Shown piece by piece: positions 51,439-61,575 of a stretch of 64,000 nt of DNA. Positions within the stretch are counted from its first letter, which is position 1; each line of letters opens with the position of its first letter. Both the position numbers and the translations under genes were made by a program. The notes beneath the pieces were generated by a model. The model worked only from the letters and a program-made list of their open reading frames with translations. It was not told where the DNA came from and ran no database searches. Source of the stretch: Pseudomonas profundi (GTDB lineage: Bacteria; Pseudomonadota; Gammaproteobacteria; Pseudomonadales; Pseudomonadaceae); assembly GCF_008638305.1 (NCBI RefSeq), contig NZ_VTPZ01000002.1, forward strand, positions 62,001 to 126,000. The letters run 5' to 3'.

Positions 51439-51708
51439 CTAGGGTCTGTTGCCGTTTCATCACGAGCCGCGTTGCTGTGTCAAATGGCGCCAGGCAAGGC
51501 GCGGGACGCAGGTAATGGTTGTTCCCTTGCCAAGTCCCGCAACGCCGCATGGCGTCATTTGCCGCGCAACCCGAAGGGACGGGACCCGTTTAGCGCAGCA
51601 CTGCGTTACTCGTCGCTCATTTGGAACAACCAAATTTCACTCCTCGCGCCTTGTTCTGCACTAAACGGGCCTCCGTCGCGGCCGCGATGAAACGGCAACA
51701 GACCCTAG
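51439..51708. mobile_element. MITE-like 270-bp foldback element with 23-bp terminal inverted repeats
   Basis: Perfect 23-bp terminal repeats start CTAGGGTCTGTTGCCGTTTC (51439-51461) and mirror at 51686-51708. The interior has nested inverted repeats: CAAATGGCGCC/GGCGTCATTTG, GCGGGAC/GTCCCGC, TGGTTGTTCC/GGAACAACCA and CCGTTTAG/CTAAACGG. There is no transposase; reading frames across it are spurious. It resembles intergenic repeats I recall from Pseudomonas and Marinobacter-like genomes, but copy number was not checked. Confidence 0.82.
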
Positions 51709-51740
51709 AGTCTGTTGATCTTTGTGTCGCGCGCGCCTGC
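51705..51740. repeat. Second, related element end abutting the MITE
   Basis: CTAGAGTCTGTTGATCTTTG onward resembles the MITE left end (CTAGGGTCTGTTGCCGTTTC) and shares its CTAG with the MITE right end. No matching right end is seen before 51888, so it looks like a solo or truncated copy of a related family. Confidence 0.5.
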
Positions 51741-51888
51741 GCCCGGGCAGCAGGACTTTGTGCGGCAGATCTAATGAAGCGCCTGGTTGTACATTCGAGG
51801 CGCTTCCGGCGTGTATGTCAGCCGGACCACCTGATAGTCTTGTGAGCATGCGACGCCATTTGATCGTAAACAGTCACGGGAGCGGGCC

Positions 51889-52539
51889 ATGAGTCGAAGA
51901 GCAGAACAAACCCAATTGATAGAAGGGCCCGCCGGCCCGCTTGAAATGCTGGTAAGTAAAGCAGAGGGTACAGACAGGGTAGCCGTGATCTGCCATCCGC
52001 ACCCTTTGCAGGGTGGCACCATGCAGAACAAGGTCGTACATACGTTGACGCGGGCAGCGCGCGATCAGGGCGCGAGTACCATTCGGTTCAACTTCCGTGG
52101 CGTCGGGAAAAGCGCTGGCGCGCATGCCGACGGCATCGGTGAGGTAGAGGACTGCCTGGCGGTGATCGCCTGGGCGCGAGCCAATCTCGGCATGGACAAG
52201 CTTTGGCTGATGGGGTTCTCCTTTGGCGGCTACGTGGCTGCTGCGGCCGCCAGTCGATTGGATAGCTGGCCGGCGCGCCTGGTGTTGGTCGCCCCTTCGG
52301 TAGAAAAGCTGCCCTTTGACAAGTTGATGCCGCTGGCAGGGCCGGCCGCCGTCATGATGGGCGAGGCGGACGACGTGGTCGCGTCCTCCGCGGTATTCGA
52401 GCTGCTGGAAGGCAAGCCGGGCGTAGCCATGGAGCGCTTTGCTGATACCGGGCATTTCTTTCACGGTCGGCTGGTCGAGCTCAAGGAAGCGGTGGAGCTG
52501 TACTTACGTCAGATTGCCAACGCCGGATCTGACGGTTAG
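51889..52539 (+). CDS. Alpha/beta-fold hydrolase
   Basis: A 216-residue serine hydrolase-fold protein. The oxyanion region is CHPHPLQGGTMQNKVV, the nucleophile elbow GFSFGG, with an acid in GEADDVV and the histidine in DTGHFFHGRL. It is of the small dienelactone hydrolase/KANL3-like type seen in many proteobacteria; the substrate is unknown. It lies upstream of zapE in the same direction. Confidence 0.85.
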   Translation: MSRRAEQTQLIEGPAGPLEMLVSKAEGTDRVAVICHPHPLQGGTMQNKVVHTLTRAARDQGASTIRFNFRGVGKSAGAHADGIGEVEDCLAVIAWARANLGMDKLWLMGFSFGGYVAAAAASRLDSWPARLVLVAPSVEKLPFDKLMPLAGPAAVMMGEADDVVASSAVFELLEGKPGVAMERFADTGHFFHGRLVELKEAVELYLRQIANAGSDG

Positions 52540-52574
52540 AGTATCGGCCCTCCCGGTATCCCAGTGGACCCAGC

Positions 52575-53666
52575 ATGACGCCTCTTTCACGCTATCAGGC
52601 GGACCTCCAGCGTCCGGACTTCTTTCACGATCCTGCCCAGGAAAATGCCGTACGCCACTTGCAGCGGTTGTATGACGAACTGGTGGCCAAGGAGTCCGCC
52701 AGGCCGGGTTTGATCGGCAAGTTATTGGGCAAGAAGCCGGAGCCTGTGAAGGGGTTGTATTTCTGGGGCGGCGTAGGGCGCGGCAAGACTTACCTGGTAG
52801 ATACCTTTTTTGATGCGCTACCGTTCGAGCGCAAGATGCGCACGCATTTTCACCGTTTCATGCAGCGCGTTCACCATGAGCTGGATAAGCTCAAGGGTGA
52901 AAAAAATCCCCTTTCACTGATTGCCAAACGCTTTGCTGATGAAGCACGGGTGATCTGTTTTGACGAATTCTTTGTGTCAGATATCACCGACGCAATGATC
53001 CTCGGAACCCTGATGGAGGAGCTGTTTCACAACGGCGTTACGCTGGTGGCAACCTCCAATATCGTACCTGACGGGCTGTACAAGAACGGCCTGCAGCGCG
53101 CTCGCTTTCTGCCTGCCATTGCTTTGTTGAACAGTCACACCGAAGTGGTGAATGTTGATAGTGGCGTGGATTATCGGCTGCGCGCTCTGGAGCAGGCGGA
53201 GCTCTACCATTGTCCTCTGGACGATCAGGCTGAAGCCAGTCTGCGTCGCAGTTTCGAAAGCCTGGTGCCGGAACTGGCTGATGTGGTCGAAGGGGAAACG
53301 CTCACTGTTATCAATCGGCCGGTGCAGTCGGTCCGGGTGGGTGATGATGTGGGCTGGTTCGAGTTCCGCGAGCTGTGCGACGGCCCCCGGAGCCAGAACG
53401 ATTACATCGAGCTGGCGAAGATCTTTCACGCGGTATTGATAGCCAATGTCGAGCAGATGGATGTGTCCAAGAACGACATGGCGAGGCGCTTCATCAATAT
53501 GGTTGACGAGTTCTACGACCGGAACGTGAAACTGATCATCTCCGCGGAGGTCGAGCTGAAAGACCTGTACACCGGTGGTCGACTCGAGTTTGAGTTCCAG
53601 CGCACCCTCAGCCGCTTGCTGGAAATGCAGTCCCACGAGTTCCTGTCGCGTCCGCATAAGCCGTAA
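52575..53666 (+). CDS. zapE: Cell-division AFG1-like ATPase ZapE
   Basis: A 363-residue AAA+ ATPase with Walker A GGVGRGKTYLVD, Walker B VICFDEFFVSDITDAMIL, a sensor-1 region LVATSNIVPDGLYKNGLQR and the conserved C-terminal MARRFINMVDEFYDRNVKL. ZapE destabilises FtsZ polymers during constriction. From memory trpS usually precedes this gene in P. aeruginosa; here the hydrolase does. Confidence 0.94.
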   Translation: MTPLSRYQADLQRPDFFHDPAQENAVRHLQRLYDELVAKESARPGLIGKLLGKKPEPVKGLYFWGGVGRGKTYLVDTFFDALPFERKMRTHFHRFMQRVHHELDKLKGEKNPLSLIAKRFADEARVICFDEFFVSDITDAMILGTLMEELFHNGVTLVATSNIVPDGLYKNGLQRARFLPAIALLNSHTEVVNVDSGVDYRLRALEQAELYHCPLDDQAEASLRRSFESLVPELADVVEGETLTVINRPVQSVRVGDDVGWFEFRELCDGPRSQNDYIELAKIFHAVLIANVEQMDVSKNDMARRFINMVDEFYDRNVKLIISAEVELKDLYTGGRLEFEFQRTLSRLLEMQSHEFLSRPHKP

Positions 53667-53668
53667 CT

Positions 53669-53697
53669 GAAAAGGCCACCTCAAAGGTGACCTTTTC
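53669..53697. terminator. Bidirectional terminator between zapE and tas
   Basis: GAAAAGGCCACC-TCAAA-GGTGACCTTTTC, a 12-bp stem with one mismatch, with A- and T-runs on both sides. Confidence 0.78.
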
Positions 53698-53718
53698 AAT
53701 AGCGCAGGGTGTCGGCGT

Positions 53719-54759
53719 CTAGGGGGCAGGATTGGGCTGGCTACGGTGGATAGCCGCTATGGCCTCGAGAATGGCATCAGACAGCCCCATATTGATGCTG
53801 CTCAGGTTGCGGTTGAGCTGGTCCATGTTGGTGGCGCCGATAATATTGCTGGTCACGAATGGCTGGCGTGTCACGAAGGCTAGCGCCATCTGCGCCGGGT
53901 CCATTCCATGATCACGGGCAAGCTGCACGTAACGCGCGCAGGCGTGTTGCGCTTCCGGATTGGTGTAACGGATGAAGCGGCTGAATTGCGTGAGCCGCGC
54001 TTTCTCCGGTCGCAGGCCGTTCAGGTATTTGCCGGTCAGGGTGCCAAAAGCCAGCGGGGAGTAAGCCAGCAAGCCGGTCTGTTCGCGCATCGACATTTCT
54101 GCCAGGCCCACTTCGTAACTGCGGTTGAGCAAATTATAGGGATTCTGGACCGATACGATGCGCGGCCAGCCGCGGGTTTCTGCCAGATGCAGGAATCGGC
54201 TGACACCCCAGGGCGTCTCGTTCGATACCCCGATGTGACGAATCTTGCCGGCCTGTACCATTTCATCCAGCACCTCCAGCGACTCTTCAATCGGAGTGAG
54301 CTGCTCGTCGAGGTCATGGCGATAGCCGAGATCGCCGAACATGTTGGTGCTGCGGTCTGGCCAGTGCAGTTGGTAAAGATCAATGTAATCGGTATGCAAT
54401 CGCTGCAGGCTGGCGTCCAGCGCTGCGGTAAGGTGCTCCCGGTTGAAACGTGTCTGGCCGCCGCGGATGTGGCGCATGTCCCGGTTCGGTCCGGCAATCT
54501 TGCTGGCGAGTATCCATTTGTTGCGATTTCCACGCTCGCGGAAATAGTTGCCGATGATGGTTTCGGTGGCCGTATAGGTTTCACCGCGTGGCGGGACGGG
54601 ATACATCTCGGCGGTATCGATGAAATTAACGCCGGCATCGCGGGCGCGGTCGATCTGTGCAAACGCTTCTGACTGGGTATTCTGCTCACCCCAGGTCATG
54701 GTGCCCAGGCACAATGCACTGACTTTGAGCTGGCTGCGGCCGAGAGGGCGGTATTGCAT
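53719..54759 (-). CDS. tas: NADP(H)-dependent aldo-keto reductase Tas
   Basis: A 346-residue aldo-keto reductase of the Tas subfamily. It begins MQYRPLGRSQLKVSALCLGT and has the catalytic Asp/Tyr region NFIDTAEMYPVPPRGETYTA, a Lys in WILASKIAG, the HWPDR segment and a C-terminal NADP site (NIIGATNMDQLNRNL). Length equals E. coli Tas. Physiological substrate unknown. It is divergent from rplM. Confidence 0.92.
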   Translation of the reverse strand: MQYRPLGRSQLKVSALCLGTMTWGEQNTQSEAFAQIDRARDAGVNFIDTAEMYPVPPRGETYTATETIIGNYFRERGNRNKWILASKIAGPNRDMRHIRGGQTRFNREHLTAALDASLQRLHTDYIDLYQLHWPDRSTNMFGDLGYRHDLDEQLTPIEESLEVLDEMVQAGKIRHIGVSNETPWGVSRFLHLAETRGWPRIVSVQNPYNLLNRSYEVGLAEMSMREQTGLLAYSPLAFGTLTGKYLNGLRPEKARLTQFSRFIRYTNPEAQHACARYVQLARDHGMDPAQMALAFVTRQPFVTSNIIGATNMDQLNRNLSSINMGLSDAILEAIAAIHRSQPNPAP

Positions 54760-54817
54760 GGGCGAGACTCCTGCTGCTGGCGAAAGCCTTTATTAGTACC
54801 ACGGCTGGAAATAAAGG

Positions 54818-54845
54818 TTGAAATTTTTGCCTCCCTTGGCATAAT
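54818..54845 (+). promoter_or_regulatory. Candidate upstream promoter of rplM-rpsI (P1)
   Basis: TTGAAA (54818-54823), 16 bases, CATAAT (54840-54845). It would give a leader of about 165 nt. Confidence 0.5.
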
Positions 54846-54947
54846 GCCCGCCACTTTCGACAGGATGCCTAGCCTGTCGTGGTTTACAGCGCAGATGCCA
54901 CCAGACCCACAGAGCCCCCACTGAGTGTCTGTCTAGGCTTTGTTGTC

Positions 54948-54976
54948 TTGTAAAAACACATTTCATTCTGTAAGAT
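54948..54976 (+). promoter_or_regulatory. Candidate proximal promoter of rplM-rpsI (P2)
   Basis: TTGTAA (54948-54953), exactly 17 bases, TAAGAT (54971-54976), 43 bases before rplM. Confidence 0.55.
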
Positions 54977-55018
54977 TCGCCCTCTTGTTTATTAGAGTGG
55001 CCTCTGAGGCTAGGATTA

Positions 55019-55447
55019 ATGAAAACCTTTAGCGCCAAACCGGAAACCGTCAAACGTGATTGGTACGTAGTAGATGCCAGTGGGCTTACCCTGGGTCGTC
55101 TCGCTACCGAAATCGCTACACGTCTGCGCGGCAAGCACAAGCCCGAATACACCCCACACGTCGATACCGGTGATTACATCGTTGTCGTTAACGCCGAAAA
55201 GGTGCATGTGACCGGTAAAAAGGCTCAGGACAAGATCTACTACAGCCACTCCGGCTTCCCGGGTGGTATCAAGTCGATCAATTTTGAAAAGCTCATCAAT
55301 CGTGCTCCCGAGCGCGTGATCGAGTCTGCCGTAAAAGGCATGTTGCCGAAAAACCCCTTGGGTCGTGCAATGTACCGCAAGATGAAAGTGTACAAAGGTG
55401 CAGCTCATCCGCATGCGGCTCAGCAGCCTCAAGAACTCAAGATTTAA
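55019..55447 (+). CDS. rplM: 50S ribosomal protein L13
   Basis: A 142-residue L13, beginning [20 protein letters not shown] with conserved [37 protein letters not shown] and the [20 protein letters not shown] segment. It is co-transcribed with rpsI 11 bases downstream. In E. coli L13 represses its own operon through the leader; the 5' region here could do so but no element was identified. Confidence 0.98.
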   Translation: MKTFSAKPETVKRDWYVVDASGLTLGRLATEIATRLRGKHKPEYTPHVDTGDYIVVVNAEKVHVTGKKAQDKIYYSHSGFPGGIKSINFEKLINRAPERVIESAVKGMLPKNPLGRAMYRKMKVYKGAAHPHAAQQPQELKI

Positions 55448-55458
55448 GGGATCTCATT

Positions 55459-55851
55459 ATGTCGGCAACACAAAACTACGGTACCGGCCGTCGTAAGACT
55501 GCCACTGCTCGGGTCTTCCTGCGTCCGGGTAACGGAAACATCTCCATCAACAGCCGCAGCATCGAGAACTTCTTCGGTCGCGAGACTGCGCGCATGGTCG
55601 TTCGTCAGCCGCTTGAGCTGACCAATAGCACCGAGAAGTTTGATGTTTACGTCACCGTCAAGGGTGGCGGCAGCTCCGGTCAGGCCGGTGCGATTCGTCA
55701 CGGCATTACTCGTGCATTGATGGAATATGACGAGACTCTGCGTGGCGAACTGCGCAAGGCTGGTTACGTGACTCGCGATGCCCGTGAAGTTGAGCGTAAG
55801 AAAGTCGGTCTGCGTAAAGCACGTAAGCGTCCGCAATACTCCAAGCGTTAA
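55459..55851 (+). CDS. rpsI: 30S ribosomal protein S9
   Basis: A 130-residue S9 with [40 protein letters not shown] and the invariant basic tail ending KRPQYSKR that reaches the P-site tRNA. It is paired with rplM as in nearly all bacteria. Confidence 0.98.
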   Translation: MSATQNYGTGRRKTATARVFLRPGNGNISINSRSIENFFGRETARMVVRQPLELTNSTEKFDVYVTVKGGGSSGQAGAIRHGITRALMEYDETLRGELRKAGYVTRDAREVERKKVGLRKARKRPQYSKR

Positions 55852-55870
55852 TTCCCGCGCTTGCGTCACC

Positions 55871-55908
55871 AGCGCCCGGTCTCCCAAAAGGATGCCGGGC
55901 GTTGTTGT
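55871..55908 (+). terminator. Terminator after rpsI
   Basis: AGCGCCCGG and CCGGGCGTT form a 9-bp stem (one G-U) around a 15-nt loop, followed by GTTGTATC. The T-tract is interrupted, so strength is uncertain. Confidence 0.55.
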
Positions 55909-56117
55909 ATCTGCGACATGGTGTCACGCGCCTGGGGCGCTGCATGTATAAGCCCCGAATGACGCGCTCTGGCAGCGGGTTGCGCCGTAGAGTTGGGATG
56001 GATATCTCCTTGTCAAAAAAGGGCTTTTTCATTACCATCTGTTTCATTTTGTGCAAGCAGTACAAAAAATTTCAAAGCCTTGTAAAAAGGCCTGTTTAGC
56101 TGATGGGAGACGACTGG

Positions 56118-56711
56118 ATGAGTAATGACGGCGTTAATAACGGCCGGCGTCGCTTCCTGGTGGCAGCCACGAGTGTTGTAGGCGCCGCCGGTGTAGTGGG
56201 GGTAGCAGTTCCCTTTGTGGGGGCCTGGTTCCCGAGCGCCCGAGCCAAGGCGGCTGGTGCGCCGGTGAGGGTGAATATCAGCAAGCTGGAGGCAGGTCAG
56301 CAGATCGTTGCCGAATGGCGTGGTCAGCCGGTGTTTGTGTCTCGTCGAACGCCCGAGGCATTGGCGCTTCTCGAGGAGAACACAGGCATCCTCGCCGATC
56401 CTCAGTCCGAGTCCTCCGTTCAGCCCGAATACGTCGATGCTGCGACCCGTTCCATCAAGCCTGAAATTCTGGTGGTGATGGGTATCTGTACTCACCTGGG
56501 TTGTTCGCCGCTATTCCGTCCCGAGGTTGCTTCAGCTGACATGGGGACAGAGTGGAAGGGTGGTTATTTCTGCCCGTGCCATAGCTCCCGCTACGACATG
56601 TCCGGTCGGGTACATCGGGGCCAGCCGGCACCGCTGAACCTCCCGGTCCCCCCGCATTCCTATGAGACCGACGATATCCTCGTGATCGGTCTGGACCAGG
56701 AGACAGCCTGA
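56118..56711 (+). CDS. petA: Ubiquinol-cytochrome c reductase iron-sulfur (Rieske) subunit
   Basis: A 197-residue Rieske protein of the bc1 complex. The N-terminus has a twin-arginine signal-anchor (GRRRFLVAATSVVGAAGVVG), and the [2Fe-2S] ligands are in CTHLGC and CPCHSSRYD. A further ATG lies in frame at 56103, but MSNDGVNNGRRRFL at 56118 matches the P. aeruginosa start and length as remembered. It heads petA-petB-petC. Upstream, 55909-56117 is AT-rich with small hairpins and no clear promoter. Confidence 0.96.
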   Translation: MSNDGVNNGRRRFLVAATSVVGAAGVVGVAVPFVGAWFPSARAKAAGAPVRVNISKLEAGQQIVAEWRGQPVFVSRRTPEALALLEENTGILADPQSESSVQPEYVDAATRSIKPEILVVMGICTHLGCSPLFRPEVASADMGTEWKGGYFCPCHSSRYDMSGRVHRGQPAPLNLPVPPHSYETDDILVIGLDQETA

Positions 56712-57934
56712 TGAGCAAGCTTTGGACGTGGGTTAACGAGCGGATGGCGGTCAACGAGGTGATCGAGAATCACCTGACCAAGTATTACGCTCCCAAGAAC
56801 TTCAATTTCTTCTATTTCTTCGGCTCGCTGGCAATGCTGGTGCTGGTTAACCAGCTTATTACCGGTATCTGGCTGACCATGAGTTACGAGCCGTCCGCGG
56901 CTGGCGCGTTCGCCTCTGTCGAATACATCATGCGTGATGTGGATTATGGTTGGCTGTTGCGCTACCTGCACTCCACTGGTGCTTCCGCCTTCTTCGTAGT
57001 GGTCTATCTGCATATGCTTCGCGGCATTATGTATGGCTCCTACCAGAAGCCACGCGAGCTGGTGTGGCTGTTTGGCATGCTCATCTATCTGGTACTGATG
57101 GGTGAGGCATTCATGGGTTATCTGCTGCCCTGGGGCCAGATGTCCTATTGGGGTGCTCAGGTAATCATTTCGCTGTTCGGGGCGATTCCATTCATCGGTC
57201 CTGATCTGGCGCAGTGGGTACGGGGTGATTATCTGATCTCCGGCATTACTCTGAACCGCTTCTTCGCGCTGCATGTCATTGCATTGCCAATCGTGCTGCT
57301 GGGGCTGGTGGTATTGCACCTTATCGCGCTGCATGAGGTGGGCTCCAACAACCCGCTTGGCGTCGATATCAAGAAAGCCAAGGACGAGTCGGGCAAGCCG
57401 CTGGACGGCATTCCCTTCCATCCTTATTACACCGTCAAGGATATCGTTGGTGTCGTGGTCTTCCTGTTCGTGTTCTGCACCATCGTGTTCTTCTTTCCGG
57501 AGATGGGCGGGTATTTCCTGGAGCATCCTAACTTCGAAGTAGCCAACCAGCTGAAGACGCCTGACCATATTGCTCCGGTCTGGTACTTCACGCCGTTCTA
57601 CGCCATTCTGCGCGCCGTACCGGCAATTGGTGGCTCTGCATTCCCGGGTGTACTGGCAATGGGTGCTTCGATCGCGGTGCTGTTCGTACTGCCCTGGCTG
57701 GATCGTAGTCCGGTCCGCTCTATCCGTTACAAGGGCTGGATGAGCAAGCTATGGCTGGCTATTTTCTGCATCGTATTCGTGATTCTGGGTATTCTGGGCG
57801 CTATTCCAGGTAACGATACCCGGACGCTGATTTCGCAGATTTGTACAGTCCTGTATTTCGCCTTCTTCATACTCATGCCGTTCTATACCCGCATGGAGAA
57901 GACTAAGGCCGTTCCGGAGAGGATTCCTGGCTAA
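56711..57934 (+). CDS. petB: Cytochrome b subunit of the bc1 complex
   Basis: A 407-residue, eight-helix membrane protein. It shows the N-terminal part NFNFFYFFGSLAMLVLVNQL, haem ligand histidines in YLHSTGASAFFVVVYLHMLR and FALHVIALPIVLLGLVVLHL, the Qo-site region LLPWGQMSYWGAQVI and PEMGGYFLEH. It overlaps the petA stop by one base and petC by one base. Confidence 0.97.
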   Translation: MSKLWTWVNERMAVNEVIENHLTKYYAPKNFNFFYFFGSLAMLVLVNQLITGIWLTMSYEPSAAGAFASVEYIMRDVDYGWLLRYLHSTGASAFFVVVYLHMLRGIMYGSYQKPRELVWLFGMLIYLVLMGEAFMGYLLPWGQMSYWGAQVIISLFGAIPFIGPDLAQWVRGDYLISGITLNRFFALHVIALPIVLLGLVVLHLIALHEVGSNNPLGVDIKKAKDESGKPLDGIPFHPYYTVKDIVGVVVFLFVFCTIVFFFPEMGGYFLEHPNFEVANQLKTPDHIAPVWYFTPFYAILRAVPAIGGSAFPGVLAMGASIAVLFVLPWLDRSPVRSIRYKGWMSKLWLAIFCIVFVILGILGAIPGNDTRTLISQICTVLYFAFFILMPFYTRMEKTKAVPERIPG

Positions 57935-58713
57935 TGAAAAATCGACTAATTGCCCTGTTATTTGCCCTGATGCCCTGTGTTGCGCTGGGCGCTGCCAGTG
58001 GATACGAGCTGGACGAGGCCAATATTGATCTGACCGACAAGGCTTCACTGCAGGATGGCGCACGTACTTTTGTTAACTACTGCATGGGCTGCCACTCCGC
58101 TCAGTTTCAGCGTTACGAGCGTGTAGCTACGGATCTGGGTATCCCTGAAGAGCTGATGCTGGAAAACATGGTATTCACCGGTGCGTTGATCGGTGAGCAC
58201 ATGGAAAACGGCATGCGGCCGGAAGATTCCAAGGTATGGTTCGGCGCTGCGCCGCCGGATCTGACCATGGTTTCTCGCGTGCGTGGTGAGGACTGGTTGT
58301 ACACCTACATGCGCACCTTCTACGCAGATCCCTCGCGTCCGCTGGGTTCCAACAATATGGTCTTCCCGAATGTCGGCATGCCTAACGTTCTCGCCGAGCT
58401 GCAGGGGCATCAGGTTATCGGCTGCAAGGCGATGCCGGTCATGGAAGATGGCAAGGCGATGCGCGATACGCTGACAGGTGAAACTGTTCAGGAAGAGCAG
58501 TGCGATGTGCTGACGGTAGTGCCTGGTACTGGCACTCAGACCGAAGAGGAATTCGACGAGACAGTTCGGAACCTGGTCGCCTTCCTGGCTTACTCGGCTG
58601 ATCCGATCAAGCTGGAGCGCCATCGTATCGGTATCTACGTGCTGCTGTACCTGGCTTTCCTGTTCATCTTTGCTTACCTGCTGAAACGTGAGTATTGGAA
58701 AGACGTTCACTGA
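57934..58713 (+). CDS. petC: Cytochrome c1
   Basis: A 259-residue subunit with cleavable signal peptide (MKNRLIALLFALMPCVALGA), the haem-binding CMGCHSAQ, a probable methionine ligand region CKAMPVMEDGKAMRD, and a C-terminal TM anchor (IGIYVLLYLAFLFIFAYLL) ending in KREYWKDVH. It completes the bc1 operon and passes electrons to cytochrome c. Confidence 0.96.
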   Translation: MKNRLIALLFALMPCVALGAASGYELDEANIDLTDKASLQDGARTFVNYCMGCHSAQFQRYERVATDLGIPEELMLENMVFTGALIGEHMENGMRPEDSKVWFGAAPPDLTMVSRVRGEDWLYTYMRTFYADPSRPLGSNNMVFPNVGMPNVLAELQGHQVIGCKAMPVMEDGKAMRDTLTGETVQEEQCDVLTVVPGTGTQTEEEFDETVRNLVAFLAYSADPIKLERHRIGIYVLLYLAFLFIFAYLLKREYWKDVH

Positions 58714-58737
58714 TCCTCTGCTTTAACTGGATCAATT

Positions 58738-58766
58738 GCGCGCGCCCTTAGGGGCGCGCGCCTGTT
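58738..58766 (+). terminator. Terminator-like hairpin after petC
   Basis: GCGCGCGCCC-TTAG-GGGCGCGCGC, a perfect 10-bp GC stem, followed by CTGTTT. Confidence 0.65.
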
Positions 58767-58773
58767 TCTGGGG

Positions 58774-58779
58774 TATAAT
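58774..58779 (+). promoter_or_regulatory. Candidate -10 element for sspA
   Basis: Perfect TATAAT 100 bases before sspA, just after the petC terminator. The expected -35 falls in the GC hairpin and does not match consensus. Confidence 0.4.
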
Positions 58780-58878
58780 GCCTGCCTAATTGATAGCGGC
58801 CGGGGTATCTCTGGTCAGCGCGGTCGTGGCATCGCATGCAGGCTGCTACCGCAACGCGCTAAGGATGAGGGTTGATAT

Positions 58879-59508
58879 ATGGGTGTTACCGCCAGCAAAC
58901 GTTCGTCGATGGCTTTTTTCTCAGATCCACGGGACCATTATTGTCACCGCGTGCGCATTGTTCTGGCAGAGAAAGGGGTTACCGTCGATGTGATCAACGT
59001 CGAGTCAGGCGATCATCCGCAGGAGCTTATAGAAAACAATCCCTACAACACTGTCCCAACGTTGCTCGATCGTGATCTGGTGCTCTACGAGCCCAACATC
59101 ATGATGGAGTATCTGGACGAGCGTTTCCCGCACCCTCCATTATTGCCGGTCTATCCTGTGGCCCGTGCCAATACGCGCTTGCTGATGTATCGGGTGCAGC
59201 GTGACTGGTGCAACCTGGTGGACGTGATCGCTGACCCGAGGACGCCGGCCGCGGCTGCGGCGAAAGCCCGCAAGGAGCTGCGTGAAAGTCTGACCGGGGT
59301 CGCTCCGGTGTTCGCTGAAATGTCTTTCTTCATGAGCGACGAATTCAGCCTCGTGGATTGCTGCATTGCACCGATTCTCTGGCGTCTGCCCATGCTGGGG
59401 ATCGAGCTGCCCAAGCAGGCGAAGCCCTTGCAGGATTATATGGACCGCATCTTTCAGCGTGATGGCTTTATTGGAAGCCTTTCGTCCGCTGAGAAGGATA
59501 TGCAGTAG
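58879..59508 (+). CDS. sspA: Stringent starvation protein A
   Basis: A 209-residue GST-fold protein that binds RNA polymerase and affects starvation, acid and virulence regulation. It has an N-terminal thioredoxin-like half ([40 protein letters not shown]) and a helical C-terminal half with [17 protein letters not shown]. It sits in the conserved petABC-sspA-sspB order. Confidence 0.95.
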   Translation: MGVTASKRSSMAFFSDPRDHYCHRVRIVLAEKGVTVDVINVESGDHPQELIENNPYNTVPTLLDRDLVLYEPNIMMEYLDERFPHPPLLPVYPVARANTRLLMYRVQRDWCNLVDVIADPRTPAAAAAKARKELRESLTGVAPVFAEMSFFMSDEFSLVDCCIAPILWRLPMLGIELPKQAKPLQDYMDRIFQRDGFIGSLSSAEKDMQ

Positions 59509-59536
59509 CCATTCATTCTATTTTCAGGAGGCATGC

Positions 59537-59950
59537 ATGGCTCAGATGAGTTCAAGCCGGCCCTATCTGGTGCGGGCGCTGTACGAGTGGATTCTCGACA
59601 ATCAGTGCACCCCCTATCTTCTGGTTAATGCAGAGTATCCGGATACCGTAGTGCCCGACAGTTTTGTTGAAGGCGGTCAGATCGTTCTGAATGTATCGCC
59701 CAGCGCGATCCGGCATCTCGAAATGGATAACGACAAGATCAGTTTTGACGGTCGTTTCGGTGGCCGCCCGCAGCAGGTGTGGTTGCCTGCTCAGGCTATT
59801 ATGGCAATCTATGCGCGCGAGAACGGGCAGGGCATGGTCTTCGAGATAGAGCCGGTTACGCCGCCGCCTGAGGACGACAAGGGTGGAGCCGATGACGCCA
59901 GGCCGGAAGCCAAGCCGTCCGGGCGTCCGTCACTGAAAGTTGTCAAATAG
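59537..59950 (+). CDS. sspB: ClpXP protease specificity-enhancing factor SspB
   Basis: A 137-residue adaptor delivering ssrA-tagged proteins to ClpXP. The N-terminal SspB fold (SSRPYLVRALYEWILDNQCT, NVSPSAIRHLEM, ISFDGRFGG) is followed by a flexible acidic linker and a C-terminal ClpX-binding tail, GRPSLKVVK. AGGAGG is 5 bases before 59537, deciding this ATG over an out-of-frame ATG at 59533. Confidence 0.95.
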   Translation: MAQMSSSRPYLVRALYEWILDNQCTPYLLVNAEYPDTVVPDSFVEGGQIVLNVSPSAIRHLEMDNDKISFDGRFGGRPQQVWLPAQAIMAIYARENGQGMVFEIEPVTPPPEDDKGGADDARPEAKPSGRPSLKVVK

Positions 59951-59993
59951 AAGGATTTGTCGAAGCTGATCGGGCTTCGATTGAGGATGGTGT

Positions 59994-60024
59994 GGGCCGG
60001 CTGCTGGATGGCCGGCCCGGATTT
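59994..60024 (+). terminator. Terminator after sspB
   Basis: GGGCCGGC-9 nt-GCCGGCCC, a perfect 8-bp stem followed by GGATTTTC. Confidence 0.7.

Positions 60025-61571
<1,547 letters not shown>

Positions 61572-61575
<4 letters not shown>

Noticed and set aside
51367-51690. A 107-codon plus-strand frame across the MITE-like element
   Set aside because: It lies almost wholly inside a foldback repeat with nested inverted repeats and has no protein-like features or ribosome site; similar spurious proteins come from such repeats.
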